A stretch of 64,000 bases of DNA, taken from the NCBI GenBank assembly GCA_026027325.1, contig JAMSLZ010000005.1:1922001-1986000 (forward strand). The letters run 5' to 3'. Positions 1 to 11,164 of the stretch are shown in pieces (the stretch's first letter is position 1; every line of letters starts with the position of its first letter). A program made the translations under genes and the position numbers. The notes under the pieces were generated by a model. It was not told where the DNA came from and did not search any database. It saw only the letters and a list, made by a program, of their open reading frames with translations. The DNA is from Actinomucor elegans (lineage: Eukaryota; Mucoromycota; Mucoromycetes; Mucorales; Mucoraceae).

Positions 1-274
1 ACATCAATAAATTTGGCTACACAACGATCGATACAAACAGCTTCTCCTTGGGTTAAGTCTGCTTGAACGTATTCTTTAGAGATACACTTTTTGTGACAAG
101 AGTCAGCAATTCTATTTTTGCAATAATAATGAGTTGCTTATTCAAATCCGATTGATTGAGCAATTACCTGTTGAACAAATCAGTAACCATTTCAAGCTCT
201 TGTTCAGCCAAAGCAATGTTTTGAGGGTTAACAGCTTGTTGCTGTTGCATACCACCACCACCGAAGAAAGACAT
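1..274 (-). CDS. TIM10: Tim10, small Tim chaperone of the mitochondrial intermembrane space (partial)
   Basis: This is the N-terminal part of a small Tim protein that, with Tim9, escorts hydrophobic carrier precursors across the mitochondrial intermembrane space. Exon 1 is 168-274 and starts MSFFGGGGMQQQQAVNPQ. A 56-base GT-AG intron covers 112-167. Exon 2 runs from 111 off the left edge of the window. The first half of the twin CX3C signature (CHKKC) and the second (CIDRC) are both visible, separated by the usual spacing, and the helix between them resembles Tim10 more than Tim9, Tim8 or Tim13. The C-terminus is missing only because the window ends. The Gly/Gln-rich stretch before the first helix is lineage-specific. 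The Tim10 assignment is by recognition; the small Tim family itself is certain. Confidence 0.9.
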
Positions 275-619
275 TATGTTATATAAAGTAGGGAAGGAGA
301 AAACATGATTATCAGAGATAAACAAGGGCCAACATACTTCAAAAAGGCCGTCACGTTCCTTTTTTTTTCACTGTGAGTTCAATTAAACACCAACTTCTCT
401 TTGGTCCATTCTCATCCATTTATTCCATATTATACTATCGATTTTTATACGAACAAAAAAAAACTTTTGCATATGACAACCGTTGTTTGTTTAAATATTG
501 GCATACGCAAAAATTTGAGAAGAGACACTGAGAAGTGATCGGCATAAAGTTCTCTAGCATTAAAAACTGAATCAGTGCAACTATCAAATTACATTTTTTT
601 GTTGAAAATTTTAATAAAT

Positions 620-845
620 GCTAATTGCTAATCAACTGCGAAATCGGATCAGGATCGGTCGAGGGATCTATAGATCTTTAACATTAGACAAATTGTATGC
701 CTATACACCCAATCTCCAAAGTATATTAATATATCTGAAAACTTCACTTAAATTATGGTTCTGGATGATGCAGTAGTTTACTCTGAATTTGTACTATTGA
801 TCAGATGCAAAATTAGACCAGATTCGGTCAAGGAATGTTGTGATG
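620..845 (-). repeat. Two diverged copies of the dispersed intergenic repeat
   Basis: Read on the minus strand, 740-845 gives a GACCGAATCTGGTC-like block, then a GCATCTGATCAATAG block, then a block ending AACTACTGCATC. These have the same order as in the copies near 7.5 kb, 13.5 kb and 52.8 kb. The copy at 620-684 is shorter and more degenerate. Alignment was by eye only. Confidence 0.5.
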
Positions 846-1464
846 TTAATAAATTTCGCATAATCCAACTAGTTTCTCACTTCTTTCCATGCTTCAATAA
901 GCTTTTATGATATGATGTCGAACACAAAATAACTGTTTGAATAACACAAGTTTAAAGCATGAGTTAAGATCAACCAATATTCAAGCGGTTTTAAACCGCT
1001 CATTGCGATTTTTAAAGAATTTTATTAATGACTTCAAAAACAAGTACTTGCCCTTCCGCTTCTTCAGAATGTCTCCTAAATTTTATGGTGAGGATTGCCA
1101 GGCTCCTCAAAATTTAGCTATAAACCAGTGCTTCAAATCAATGCCTTCGGAGGGCTGATCTTTGCAAACAGAAAACTATACATCTTCAAGCAAAAACATA
1201 TACTGCATCATCAATAGTCATCAGCAAGTAGCTCACCCCCATGCCTAGATATACACCTCTCATTGGATATTGACAATGCTATAGATTTTTGTGTGCAGTC
1301 AAGTTTGATGCCCAAATGATATTTTTGATTTCTCTTTTAAACCAACTTTTGAGTAATACAAATGTTCTGATGTACACGCAAAGTGTATTAGCAAAGTTTA
1401 AACAGAAATTAAACTTTGCATTAAATAATGTAAATAGTATATTGTATTTCCTTAATTCGTAAAG

Positions 1465-1469
<5 letters not shown>

Positions 1470-1528
<59 letters not shown>
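1470..1528. repeat. Homopolymer T tract, about 59 bases
   Basis: An uninterrupted T run, the longest homopolymer in the window. It could be an A-tail scar on the minus strand or simple slippage. The exact length may be affected by sequencing. Confidence 0.9.
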
Positions 1529-1530
<2 letters not shown>

Positions 1531-1705
1531 ATTGCAACATTATTCAAACAATTCAAGTTTAATTTCCCATCTGATGACAAGTACATCTGTAGAATGAAAA
1601 ACTGCATCTGTTAAAACTATTATTTGACCAAATTTCAAAAGACATACTATTTAATTTTAGTAATTGGTCGTGAAGGGCGTGCATTTTGTATATCCTAGTT
1701 CTAAT

Positions 1706-1802
1706 CAATCGATCTCTCAAACTGATTCCGAATCTGTTATCGTATCTGATTAACAGCTTATATGCATAATAAACTACTGTATCTAGAGTCTTTAATAAAG
1801 GG
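1706..1802 (+). repeat. Diverged copy of the dispersed intergenic repeat
   Basis: In order it contains GATCTCTC, an ACTGATTCCGAATCTGTTAT segment, GTATCTGATTAACAG, and AAACTACTGTATCTAGAGTC followed by TTTAATAA. This matches the block order of the family seen around 7.6, 13.5 and 52.9 kb. Confidence 0.5.
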
Positions 1803-1995
1803 TAACTGAACTCATTGGTTTTCACCCTGAGTTTTCGTGTATTGATCGATATCCAGTACCTTTCTCTAAATTTTTATTAGAAAAACTTGAGTAGAATGCC
1901 CAAAAGCTTCTTTTTAATTTAAATAATGTAAGAGATAGATAAAATTGAGTTATTAGTTATTAGGGATAAGAGGGTGTTTAAAGACCCTCTTTTTA

Positions 1996-3889
1996 TTATT
2001 CTTTATGCGTTTGAACCATTATCAAGTGTAGATTCATGAATGAATGGTTCAAATTAATTTCCTTGTCCATGGTATCCTTCTTTTCTTCCATTTCATCTTC
2101 AGTCCTGCAAGGCCTTTTATTCAACTCGGCTATATCATACTGGTAAGACTCGATGAGCGTATGGATTTCATCGCGAGACATGACACCAAGTCGACCACCC
2201 CAGTGCCCTAAAGGTAATGAAAAGTAATTTCTTTCAGTAGAGGCTATGGTGCTTTGTAGTTCTTCCACAACAAGATCTTCCAGTCTACGTGCCATCCTTG
2301 GATCTAATGACTTTGATTCAATAACAGTTATCACTGTGAAGCATTAGTTATGTATCAAAAAAAAACTCACTTGTACGTTACCTTCATTATTAAGCATTTT
2401 TGTAATGGGAGCTGATAGTAATTTTTGGTGATAGATTCTCATATCCATTTCCATAAGTTCGATATACCCACCAGGCTTACATAGTCTTAAACACTCGGTC
2501 ATCAATTCTTGGTATTCATTGAACGTGTAACCCAATAATAGAAACCGACTAGCGATGAAATCAAATGTTTGATCAGGTAAACCTTTCAAACCTTGTAACA
2601 GGAATGGGTGCTGAATTAGTTTTAGATTGCGCGGTATGCTTCTTTTAATAGTAGTCGTCTTTGTTGTATTATTGTCATCTAAACCAATCACTATCCATCT
2701 GGGGTGTTGTGATGCGACATCAATAGCCCAAGCAGCATCGCCACATCTAATGGGTTATATTGTAAGCACTTATATACACGTAACGCGCGTTTTTATTATC
2801 TTACCCAATCTGCAACACATGTTTCTCGATGGATAAAGGCAGTGTAACCTTGTCAGGGAAGCCAAAAAGCCTATAAATAACAGAGGTGGAGTTTATAAAC
2901 CAATTTTTCATTTTGCATGAATTTTCTAGTTTTTTTTACCCTTCTACGGCCAGCTTGGTCAATTCGTGTTTAATCATCCAACGTTCTTTTTTTGAGCTCT
3001 GCAAACAGAAACAGTTGTCTTCTTTATCACCGTTAAGCCAGTAGTTTTCAATATCTTCATCTTCCCTGCCGTTCTTGACGAGTAATGCTGCAAAATTGGG
3101 CGAAGCAGGCTGAGAAGGCGTATAAATGACAGAATTAGGTCTTGAAGCGGAGGGTGTATTATCTGTGGAAGTCAGCAACGAACTAATAGAATGTCTCTTG
3201 AGATGTCTTGGAAAGTAATGCTGATGTCGATAAGAAGAAGGGCATGATGTAGTGATAGGATCTTGTGGATCAATACATATATGCTGCTGCTGCTGCTGCT
3301 GTTGTTGTTGTTGTTGGATTTGATTAGGACTTGTGCTTAGGCTTTGTGCATTTCGAGACCAATTGAACCTTGGATAATTTGGATGTCTCCTCTTTGCTTT
3401 ACGCCAGAATTCAGATAAAACTGATCTCTCAGAACTATCACGTCGTTGATAATATGACGCGGCTGCAGTTGAATATTGATCATCCGATGTAGTAACTGAA
3501 CTACTCACTGTTTGTTGTGAATTTCTTCTTTCAGATGATATAATGGAAGGTGTAAGAGATATCGTGATACTAGGACGATGGTATTTTCCGTTGTATCTGG
3601 CTGTAGATTGCTGGCTATGATATGAAGCTGGGGTATAATTCACTAAAGGTACATTAATAGGCTCTGAAATAGCGATAGATGAAGTAACTGAAGTGGACGC
3701 TGATTTATTCTTCCAAGGTAGCGCTATCTTGGCTGTCGTTTTAGTAGTTGAAGTAGTTGGCATCGCTTTATTAGTAGAAGTAGGTTTTGTAAGCTGCGAA
3801 AACCAGTTTTTCAACCAGGTTGGTGAACTTGGCTTATTGTTTTTGTCTTGCTGAATAGAATGCTGCTGTTGAGTTGCTTTAGCGCCCAT
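1996..3889 (-). CDS. Class I SAM-dependent methyltransferase with long disordered N-terminus
   Basis: A predicted 572-residue S-adenosylmethionine-dependent methyltransferase of the fungal LaeA-like type. Exons are 2940-3889, 2805-2870, 2382-2746 and 1996-2333; all junctions are GT-AG and the frame is kept. Residues 1 to about 300 are low-complexity Ser/Thr/Gln-rich sequence, including a run of about ten Gln encoded by CAG/CAA. The Rossmann domain follows, with motif I VLQIGCGDAAWAID, an IGLDD acidic strand-2 end, FDFIASRFLLLGY, and LCKPGGYIELMEMD. The C-terminal part (RRLEDLVVEELQ ... LGHWGGRLG) is typical of this family. The substrate cannot be read from sequence, and family members range from secondary-metabolism regulators to unknowns. 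The basic, polar N-terminus suggests a regulated or nuclear protein, but that is only inference. Confidence 0.85.
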
Positions 3890-4275
3890 ATTATATTGTG
3901 TCTAAACTTGTAAATAGAAAAGAAAGAGAAAGAAGGAAAAGGGGAATACAAAGGTACTAAATGTATCGTCATTGTTTCATGAATTTCGTACTACTTTATG
4001 CATGGGCTCAGTTCTTTTTATATATATATACATGTAAGGCTTATATGTTATTTTAAAGGGGCATCGTGCCACCAAGCTGAAGCTAGCTATAAAACCAACT
4101 TGTGGACTGTCATTACTAGTTTATGCTTGCTGCGCGTAATGACTTGGTCTGATGATGAATATTGAAATATATCAAAGTTTATTGTTTGATACTAATGAGG
4201 TCTAATGAATATGAATACAATGAATATAATAACAAAAAGCTATACAGAATAAATAAATGTCCAATCAAATGGATT
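3890..4275. other. Intergenic spacer
   Basis: This is the upstream region of the methyltransferase and the downstream region of the PRELI gene. It is AT-rich with a short TA run near 4021-4030. I see no gene. Confidence 0.5.
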
Positions 4276-4943
4276 TTAAGCAGTGACAGTTGCATTTGGG
4301 CCTTCTTTGGCTGCCTCAGCCATCACTACAAACTTTTCCAATACGTTCAAAAAGCCTTCTCTACCAACCTGGGCATTCTGTTGGAACCTTTTGATCGAAA
4401 AGTCTTCGATAGTACTCTCCCATCTAGACAAAAAGCTACCCACCGTCATAGTGGCTTGCTGAGTAAACTGGGTTCTATAAATCTTTGAATTAGCAATCTA
4501 TGTTGCAGAACAATGAGTATACTTACTTTTCTGGGTTCTCTGGTGATACAATATAAGATATCTCTTCATTACACTTCATAATATTTGATAATGAAAGGTT
4601 TTGACTTGTCAAAGTAAAGGTTTTGGCCTTGGGATCAATCGTTGATATTTCTCTAACATATTGTGTTTCATCAGCACCCATAATCTATATAGATAAGTAA
4701 ATAAAAACATAATCACTAACGATAAAAACGTGTTTCTACCTTTAACAAAAGTCTAGGCACATTCTGCTTGACGGTGATCAATCGTTCGGTTGTAAGAATA
4801 CCAGTTTCAGGGTCCACAGTTCTGTTTAATACATCAACGTGCTGAACGTGAGGGCAATGGTCATTGGGATATTTCTGCCATTGAGCAGCAGATACTAGGC
4901 TCCATTCGTAATTAAAAGTATGTACACTCTTTATGAATTTCAT
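4276..4943 (-). CDS. UPS2: PRELI/MSF1 domain lipid-transfer protein, Ups2/PRELID3 type
   Basis: A predicted 186-residue protein made almost entirely of a PRELI/MSF1 domain. Proteins of this family work with Mdm35/TRIAP1 in the mitochondrial intermembrane space; Ups2/PRELID3 members carry phosphatidylserine to the inner membrane and Ups1/PRELID1 members carry phosphatidic acid. Exons are 4740-4943, 4527-4684 and 4276-4474. The start MKFIKSVHTFNYEW, the AAQWQKYPN segment, VDVLNRTVDPETG and YVREISTIDP are the family hallmarks. The absence of a long C-terminal extension and the overall pattern favour the Ups2/slowmo branch over Ups1. The internal acceptor used for exon 3 (ending TATAG at 4475) is the only nearby AG that keeps the frame. 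Confidence 0.88.
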
Positions 4944-6229
4944 GAGTGATTAAAAGTCTTGAGAAGAAAAAGCAAAAAAGTGAAGAGAGAAAGACAGAAA
5001 AATGGGATCCTTATTATATCAGTATGAACTCAAGCTGCCCTTTAACCAATTAAATATTTTCTTTCGGTTTCATTTTAAGGTATAACCTACCCCGGACTAG
5101 CGCTTAAAACTAGTTTGGCAGGGGCTGTGCTACACTGAAGCGTTTCCGTAAACCAACCATACAAGGCAATAAACCCAATAGTTTAGTCGCCGCCATCCAT
5201 TTCCTGGCATATAGTTTTAGCAGTATTAGAAACGTACGTAAATTATCGATCCAATTAAACGCTTACAGTAAAGAAAATCTTTTGAACAGTTTCAGTTACG
5301 AAAAAGAACAAGATATCGTTAAAATAAGGAACTGATGCTTCATAACAGAACTATAACACAGCTTCTCCTCGTATCATTTGCATCCGAGTCGTTATCTTGG
5401 CGCTGGTCTTCTATTATGCAGTGTAGCTTCATCTACAAATATTATTTCATACATGCTTAATGGCACTAGTCCTCATTACTTCCTTCATTTTTTTCCCTGA
5501 ACCTTACGTAGATCCATCGGCGCCGAGCCCTACAAAGCATTCTTTCTCTTTTTTTATATTATTATATCATGGATTCTTTCAGACCATATTAATGTAAATT
5601 AGAAAAAGTGCAATTATTAATAATCTTTGTTGAGGCTCCAACGTGCATAATATACCCCGGATCAGCAAAATATCAGTAAATAGATATGCGCACAAGTCCA
5701 TGGCGCTTGGATCATAATAACAATTTGAGAAGCATAATAGGCAAAAAGAAGTAGATGAAAACGTTGGTTAAGCTACAATAATAAAATTAAAATGGTCCAG
5801 AATCAACAAGAAATCGCCTTTTTTTTGCTGATTGGTATACAAGACGTAAACTAATAATGTTACTCGCGATAAAAAAAATCCATGGAGCCATTAATAATAG
5901 TCTTAGCATGTTGATTCTGAGATTATTCCTTCTGTAAATGGTCATTGAATGATTGATCTATACTTCATAAAGGTAATTCAATAATAATCTACATAGTCTT
6001 GGGTTCCATGAAACATTTATTTGTTTGATTTAATGATACCCCTTGGTTATAGCCTTCAGGACTGTCATACTCCTCAATCTTGGAAGACACACTATGCTAT
6101 ATCCATTATCTGAGCAATATAAAAATTGCAGTCAACAAAAAAGTAGTGTTATATAGCATAGATATAGTTTACAGTTTATTAGTGGCGAATATAATAATGT
6201 ACTAATCTTAATATGATTAACAAAGGCTT

Positions 6230-6512
6230 TAATTAATGCAATAGTTTGGTTTGAATACGGACTACTAATCTGATGTGACATTAGATCGAGATTAGTTAAG
6301 AGATCTATTAATCATTAAATTTAGAATAATATATACGAAAATCATATAGTTTACAATATATCCTTAAATAAAAAGTAGTCATTGTATAATAACTGGATAA
6401 TAGTTTTGGTAAACAAAATGCTTTATTTTACATATATTTTAGTAATTAGATGTGACATTAAATTTGATTCAGCCGAGAAATGCAGGATGTTAAAAATGGC
6501 ACGATCTCTGAA
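6230..6512 (-). repeat. Two minus-oriented copies of the dispersed repeat
   Basis: Read in reverse, 6230-6320 gives AGATCTCTTAACTAATCTCG, then a TAATGTCACATCAGATTAG block. The second copy, 6440-6512, gives CTCGGCTGAATC followed by TTTAATGTCACATCTAAT. The CACATC(A/T)(G/A)AT anchors lie about 165 bases apart, close to the spacing seen in the plus-oriented arrays. Confidence 0.55.
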
Positions 6513-7252
6513 AAAATATCAAGGTGTGCATGTCACTGAATCAACATTTTAAAATTTACAAATGTACATATGGTACTTTCGAGTCATAAATTGCATGCAA
6601 GTTTATAATGTATATTCTAATATATGCTAATGTATTTTGAAAAGAGAGTAGGAGAAAAAAGATTTCTCATCAAAGTAAACTCTAGATTTAGAGAAATAAA
6701 CAATGCCCTGTACATGGTTACCCTTTCATAGCTTTCGTGACATATACATTTATTGTAGTTTAGCTCATAATAAAGTTTGCAGTTAATCCTCTCGTATACA
6801 AAAAATGAAGCATAAGCCTTGTATCATTTTCTTGAAGGAGCAAAGATAAATATTGGTACATACAATGAAAGGCGATAATAGAGATAATGAACTATCCAAT
6901 AACAGGAGCTATAAATATATCTCGCTTAGATCTGGAATATTCTATTTTTTGGTAAGTAAATGCTATTTTACCTACTTGATGAAATCTTTTTTTATTCTAA
7001 TTTTACTAATAGTGTGACATTCACAAATTGCTTTCTTTTGAATGTTGATTTTGCTTTTGTTTAAAATGCATAAATAAAGTGAGAGCCTCGCAACAAAGTC
7101 TGATAGTTCTAATGGACTGGGCTTTAGTAAATTTGATGAAGTTGAAACATTATTGGTCAGCACAAATCAATCATACCGCTATGCTTAATCGCCCTTCATA
7201 GCTATAACTGAATAATTTGTTTAGATCTACCACATTCAATATTATGAATGAA

Positions 7253-7765
7253 ACAGACATCGCATCTGATCTCTAATGCATGCTCATAATAATGTACCTT
7301 CATTATTTTAATTCTCTATTCACCTGAAATCACAATGGTTATGTCATGTTTTAAGTATGCGCTGTAGGCTGCAAGTATTTCAAACTGGATTTATTAGATT
7401 ATCTGTGGATCTTATAGTCAATCTAGGTTAAATGTCACATTTGGAGATCATTACATATTCAAATCTACCCACTGTATCAATTAAACCTTTGCTTAGCTGA
7501 AGTATAATGTGTACATTATTTTATGAACGACTAGAGAATAGCAAATTACAAACATTTCAAATAGTCTATAAGTTTCTCGTCCAATATCACATCTGATTTA
7601 TGCTTGTTACTCAGAATATCACTACGCTTACTATAGCTTCTATTGACGAGTAGGTTTTGGTAAATAAGCTATTGTTTTTGTTTTCCTGCTGATTATCTGT
7701 CAGTCTTGGCCAAATGTCGCATCTGATTAGTAATCTTTCAACCTGTGCCACTTTGTTTGATAAAT
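7253..7765 (+). repeat. Cluster of four degenerate repeat units, spacing 130-175 bp
   Basis: Four copies of the same block order lie head to tail. Their anchor motifs (GCATCTGAT, CACATTTGG, CACATCTGAT, GCATCTGAT) lie near 7262, 7437, 7589 and 7720. Before each anchor is a variable AGTC(A/T)(A/T)TCT-like segment with AAATGTC or CAATATC. The copies are strongly diverged, so this is an old array; identity was judged by eye. Confidence 0.55.
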
Positions 7766-9114
7766 CCTTAAAGATTATAACCTTTACCCGGGATATAAGG
7801 CTTAGCGGGTACAAGTTTTTTTTTTTTTGGGTTCTAAGTCCAGGAGGAGGATCATAACCAGGGGGTATAAAGATCAAAGTTGGTAACACTGACATAGTGC
7901 GTTATTGGTCTAACGGAACAAGCGTGTAACTAACATGATAATCTACAATTTCAAGGCCGTTCAAAGACTGGGTATGACTGGGTTACCACCAAAGAAATTC
8001 AGTATATGCTAATATATAGAAATGGAACAGATAGATACAATAACGCTATAGGAACAACCACATATCTCGTATTACTTGTGGGATACTGATAATCATTCAG
8101 TAGACAAGATTGCGTAAGTTTTAGTATCATTTGATATTTTCCTGCTTTGGATGAAAATCCTATGTTTGATATTCATAAATCGAGAGGAGATTGTATTACT
8201 AATTAGATCTAAAGAGGATGTGGTCGATCTTTAGTGAGAGGGCCTTGTTTGGCGTATATAATTAATAATAATAAATCAGTATTCTATGATTAATATATCA
8301 TCTTTTTAAATTATACTGTCGAATACGCAGATTTATGCAAATATTCGATTGATTCGTTTCATATCAATATTAGTCTACTTTGGTAATGTATGGCAGGTTG
8401 GGCTATTAATGCTTGAAGCAGTAAAACTTGTATTTACCAAGCTATTTGTTCTTATCTGATGGAATTTAAGTAGTACCAGCTTATTGTGTTGCTAGTAATC
8501 ATTATCTAACTATTTTCATGTGCAATCCTCATTATTAAGATCTAGTCAACTCGGAAAGTCTCGACTAGCCAACATTACACAAATTCTTTGACCTCAAACG
8601 TCTGTTTGTTGAAACAACATTTTTGTTTTAATTTACGAGTTATGGTCATGAGTACTATTTAAAACAAGGTAATGTTGATTTTACTTGATGATACAAAGGC
8701 CCTTATACCGGGAATGACTAAACTTGGTACATAAAGGCGTATAATCGCAATAAAAAGCCCGTGTAACTCTAAAATGAAAAATCACCAAAACAAGTAAAGT
8801 AAGATCTACCACGCTGAGGGTTCAAAGGCCGTCATCTCTTCTATCTTTTACTGTTAAAATAATCAAATTTATACTGAACCCGTGAATCTATGACATATTT
8901 TTTGATCAGATATCTTGTCACTGCTGTTAAACAGTTTTTTTTTTTGGTGTGAAGATCTTTCATATGTCGTGTAACACACCAAGATCCGAAGATTGTGTTC
9001 GGGTTTTTTTTAGACTGAAAAGTATGATATCTGTACATTAAAGGCGATCTGATAAGATTGATTAAATAAAACAAAAACAAAAAAAAATTTTTTTTATTAA
9101 AAAAATGTTATGGT

Positions 9115-10519
9115 TTAACAGAAAGTGTTTGTGTAAACTACTTCAGATCTTCTGAATCCATTGAATTGAGAAGCAGCACAGATGGTATATGCACCCATAT
9201 TCTCATAATAGAGCCAGTCTCCGGGTTCAAGCATAGGCAAAAGAGTAGACTTGTTCAAACAGTCAATTGAATCACAAGTAGGGCCCCAAACGCTACTTTC
9301 AAAGTGAGTCTCTCTAATGTCTTGTCCATAGACATATTCATCATTCTTCATCAACACCTTGGGATGAACGACTTGATGATCAAAGATGATACAGTTGAAA
9401 GAACCGTACATACCATCATTGACATAGTACATGAATTTGTCAGCAGCAGCTTTTTCTTCGCCAGCAGCGGCAATTGTAGTTCTTCTACCAATAATATTGG
9501 TACAGATAGTGAATGCCGAAGCAACATAATAACGTCCAGGCTCAGCAATGACACGGATATCAGATGGAAACAGGCGATCAACAGCGGGGCCCAATAAAGC
9601 AGCTACCTTTTCAAAGGTAATACCATCTTTTACATCAGCACCAGGAAAGCCTCCACCAACATCAAGAAGAGTAAAGTTGAATCCCATATCTTTTCCTTGG
9701 TCGAATACGATTCTAGCGCGCATGACAGCATCAGCAAACGCGTTTTCATCGAGACAACCACTGCCAACATGGAAGCTATTTAGATGGAATTGTTAGAATC
9801 TATTCGTAGGTAACGTCAGATTACATACCTAACACCAACAACGGTCAAATCTAAATCTTTTGCTGTTTGCAGTAAATGTTCAACCGTATGCAAGGGAGCA
9901 CCAAACTTGAGACCCAATTGACACAATGATGACGAGTCATCAGTCAAGATGCGCAAAACGAGTTCAGCATCAGGGTAGTACTTTTTAATCTTGTATAACT
10001 CTTCTGCATTATCAAAAGTCATGCGACTGACATTTTGTTGGGCAGCGTAACGAACAAAGGATGCTTGCTTGCAAGGATTAGCATAGATGATACGACTAGC
10101 ATCTACTCCAATATCCAACACTTGTTGAATTTCTTGCTTGGAAGCACAATCGAAACCACAGCCCAAAGAAGCTAGCAATTGGACAACCATAGGGTCAGGA
10201 TTACACTTAATAGCTATATAGCAAACAATGAGTTAACAATCAACCAAACATAATGGAACATACCAAAAAAGGGCTCGATTCTAGGCAGCAAAGATTTCCA
10301 GCGCAAATGCTGACGGAAAACTTCACCCAAATCACCAACGAAAAAAGCATTCTCTTGGTCAGATTCCCATTTTTGGTTGGTAATAGATTCAAGTCTTGCT
10401 TGAGCAACTTCAGAAACAGATCTGTTATAGACGTTGATGTCGGGGGAAGGAACAGATTTGAAAAGGTCGACAGCGTCGTAAGTAGGATTGATGACTACGG
10501 TTTCGAGGTCAGCGTGCAT
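9115..10519 (-). CDS. SPE1: Ornithine decarboxylase
   Basis: A predicted 433-residue PLP-dependent ornithine decarboxylase, which makes putrescine from ornithine, the first step of polyamine synthesis in the cytosol. Exons are 10264-10519, 9829-10213 and 9115-9775. The PLP-binding lysine is K88 in the split motif AIKCN, formed across intron 1. The glycine-rich phosphate-binding stretch is LLDVGGGFPG, the EPGRYYVASAF motif contacts PLP, and the catalytic Cys is C381 in WGPTCDSID. All key residues are intact, so the enzyme should be active rather than an antizyme-inhibitor-like protein. Length is normal for fungal ODC. The start MHADLETVV is the first in-frame ATG in exon 1. Confidence 0.96.
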
Positions 10520-11164
10520 TGTTGTTAATAATATAAAGGTAGAGTTTGGGAGTTATATATAAAAAAAAGTGTGATGTTATAGCAGAGCAAGTTGGGTGAT
10601 AAAATATGAGAGGCTTTTTTTACGGGTAAGGTGGACACAAAAAAAAATTTTTTTTTCGAGTGAGCCGTGGACGGTAAGCGTTCTTTTAAGAAGGGTTAAT
10701 TAGTTAGGTAAGTGAGTTTGATGAATAAAAGTTTCAAGAAAGCCAAGGAGGAAAGCCTCTCCTGTCAAATAAACTGTCTACAAGTCTTGTTTCTACGGCC
10801 GTGATGGGCAAGGACGGACTGAGCGGTATGGCAGTCCGATAAAAAGAAAAGATAAAAAAAGTGGTGATATATAAAGAACTGGCAATACTTTATAAAGGAG
10901 TATTACAGTAAAGGGTGCTATATATATTAGTTAAAAGAAGAGAGGTTTGTTTGGAAGCGATGCGGTTCTTTTGCTGTTGGACCTTTTAAAAGGGAAAGTG
11001 TAAAGAAGGAAAGAGAAGGAAAGCACTTATCGATCAAGTTTTTATCGCTAAAAAAAAAACCCCGCTACCACAAAAAAAAAAAAAAAAAAAAAAAAAGACC
11101 TGTTTTTTGATGACGTTTCACTGAGGTCTTCTATTTACAAAAAAACGCGTGTTTATTGGCTTGT
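10520..11164. other. Intergenic: SPE1 upstream region
   Basis: This lies between the SPE1 start and the COQ1 stop, both on the minus strand, so it should hold the SPE1 promoter and leader. It contains several A-rich tracts, the longest a run of about 26 A at 11071-11096. No reading frame or structured RNA was recognised. Confidence 0.5.

Larger units (their letters stand above)
275..1995. other. Intergenic: degenerate repeats and a long T run
   Basis: No gene could be supported here. The segment holds two minus-oriented copies of the dispersed degenerate repeat (620-684 and 740-845), one plus-oriented copy (1706-1802) and a 59-base uninterrupted T run (1470-1528). Short open frames at 937-1158 and 1559-1825 lack homology that I recognise, and the second overlaps the repeat, so I treat them as chance. 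Confidence 0.6.
4944..9114. other. Long gene-free region with dispersed repeats
   Basis: About 4.2 kb without a gene that I can support. It is AT-rich and contains minus-oriented repeat copies at 6230-6320 and 6440-6512 and a plus-oriented cluster at 7253-7765. The open frames at 6972-7163, 7611-7895 and 8841-9080 show no recognisable domain, and the one at 7611-7895 overlaps the repeat cluster. I see no tRNA. Confidence 0.6.

Noticed and set aside
937..1158. 73-residue frame starting MNNTSLKHE.
   Set aside because: Begins at a non-ATG codon in AT-rich repeat-flanked DNA, with no protein-like features.
7780..7880. Segment with GC-rich blocks considered as a possible tRNA.
   Set aside because: No cloverleaf, no TTCGA-type T-loop at the right distance and an internal T12 run.
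7611..7895. 94-residue minus frame containing PPGYDPPPG.
   Set aside because: It overlaps the repeat cluster and a T12 tract, with no recognisable homologue.
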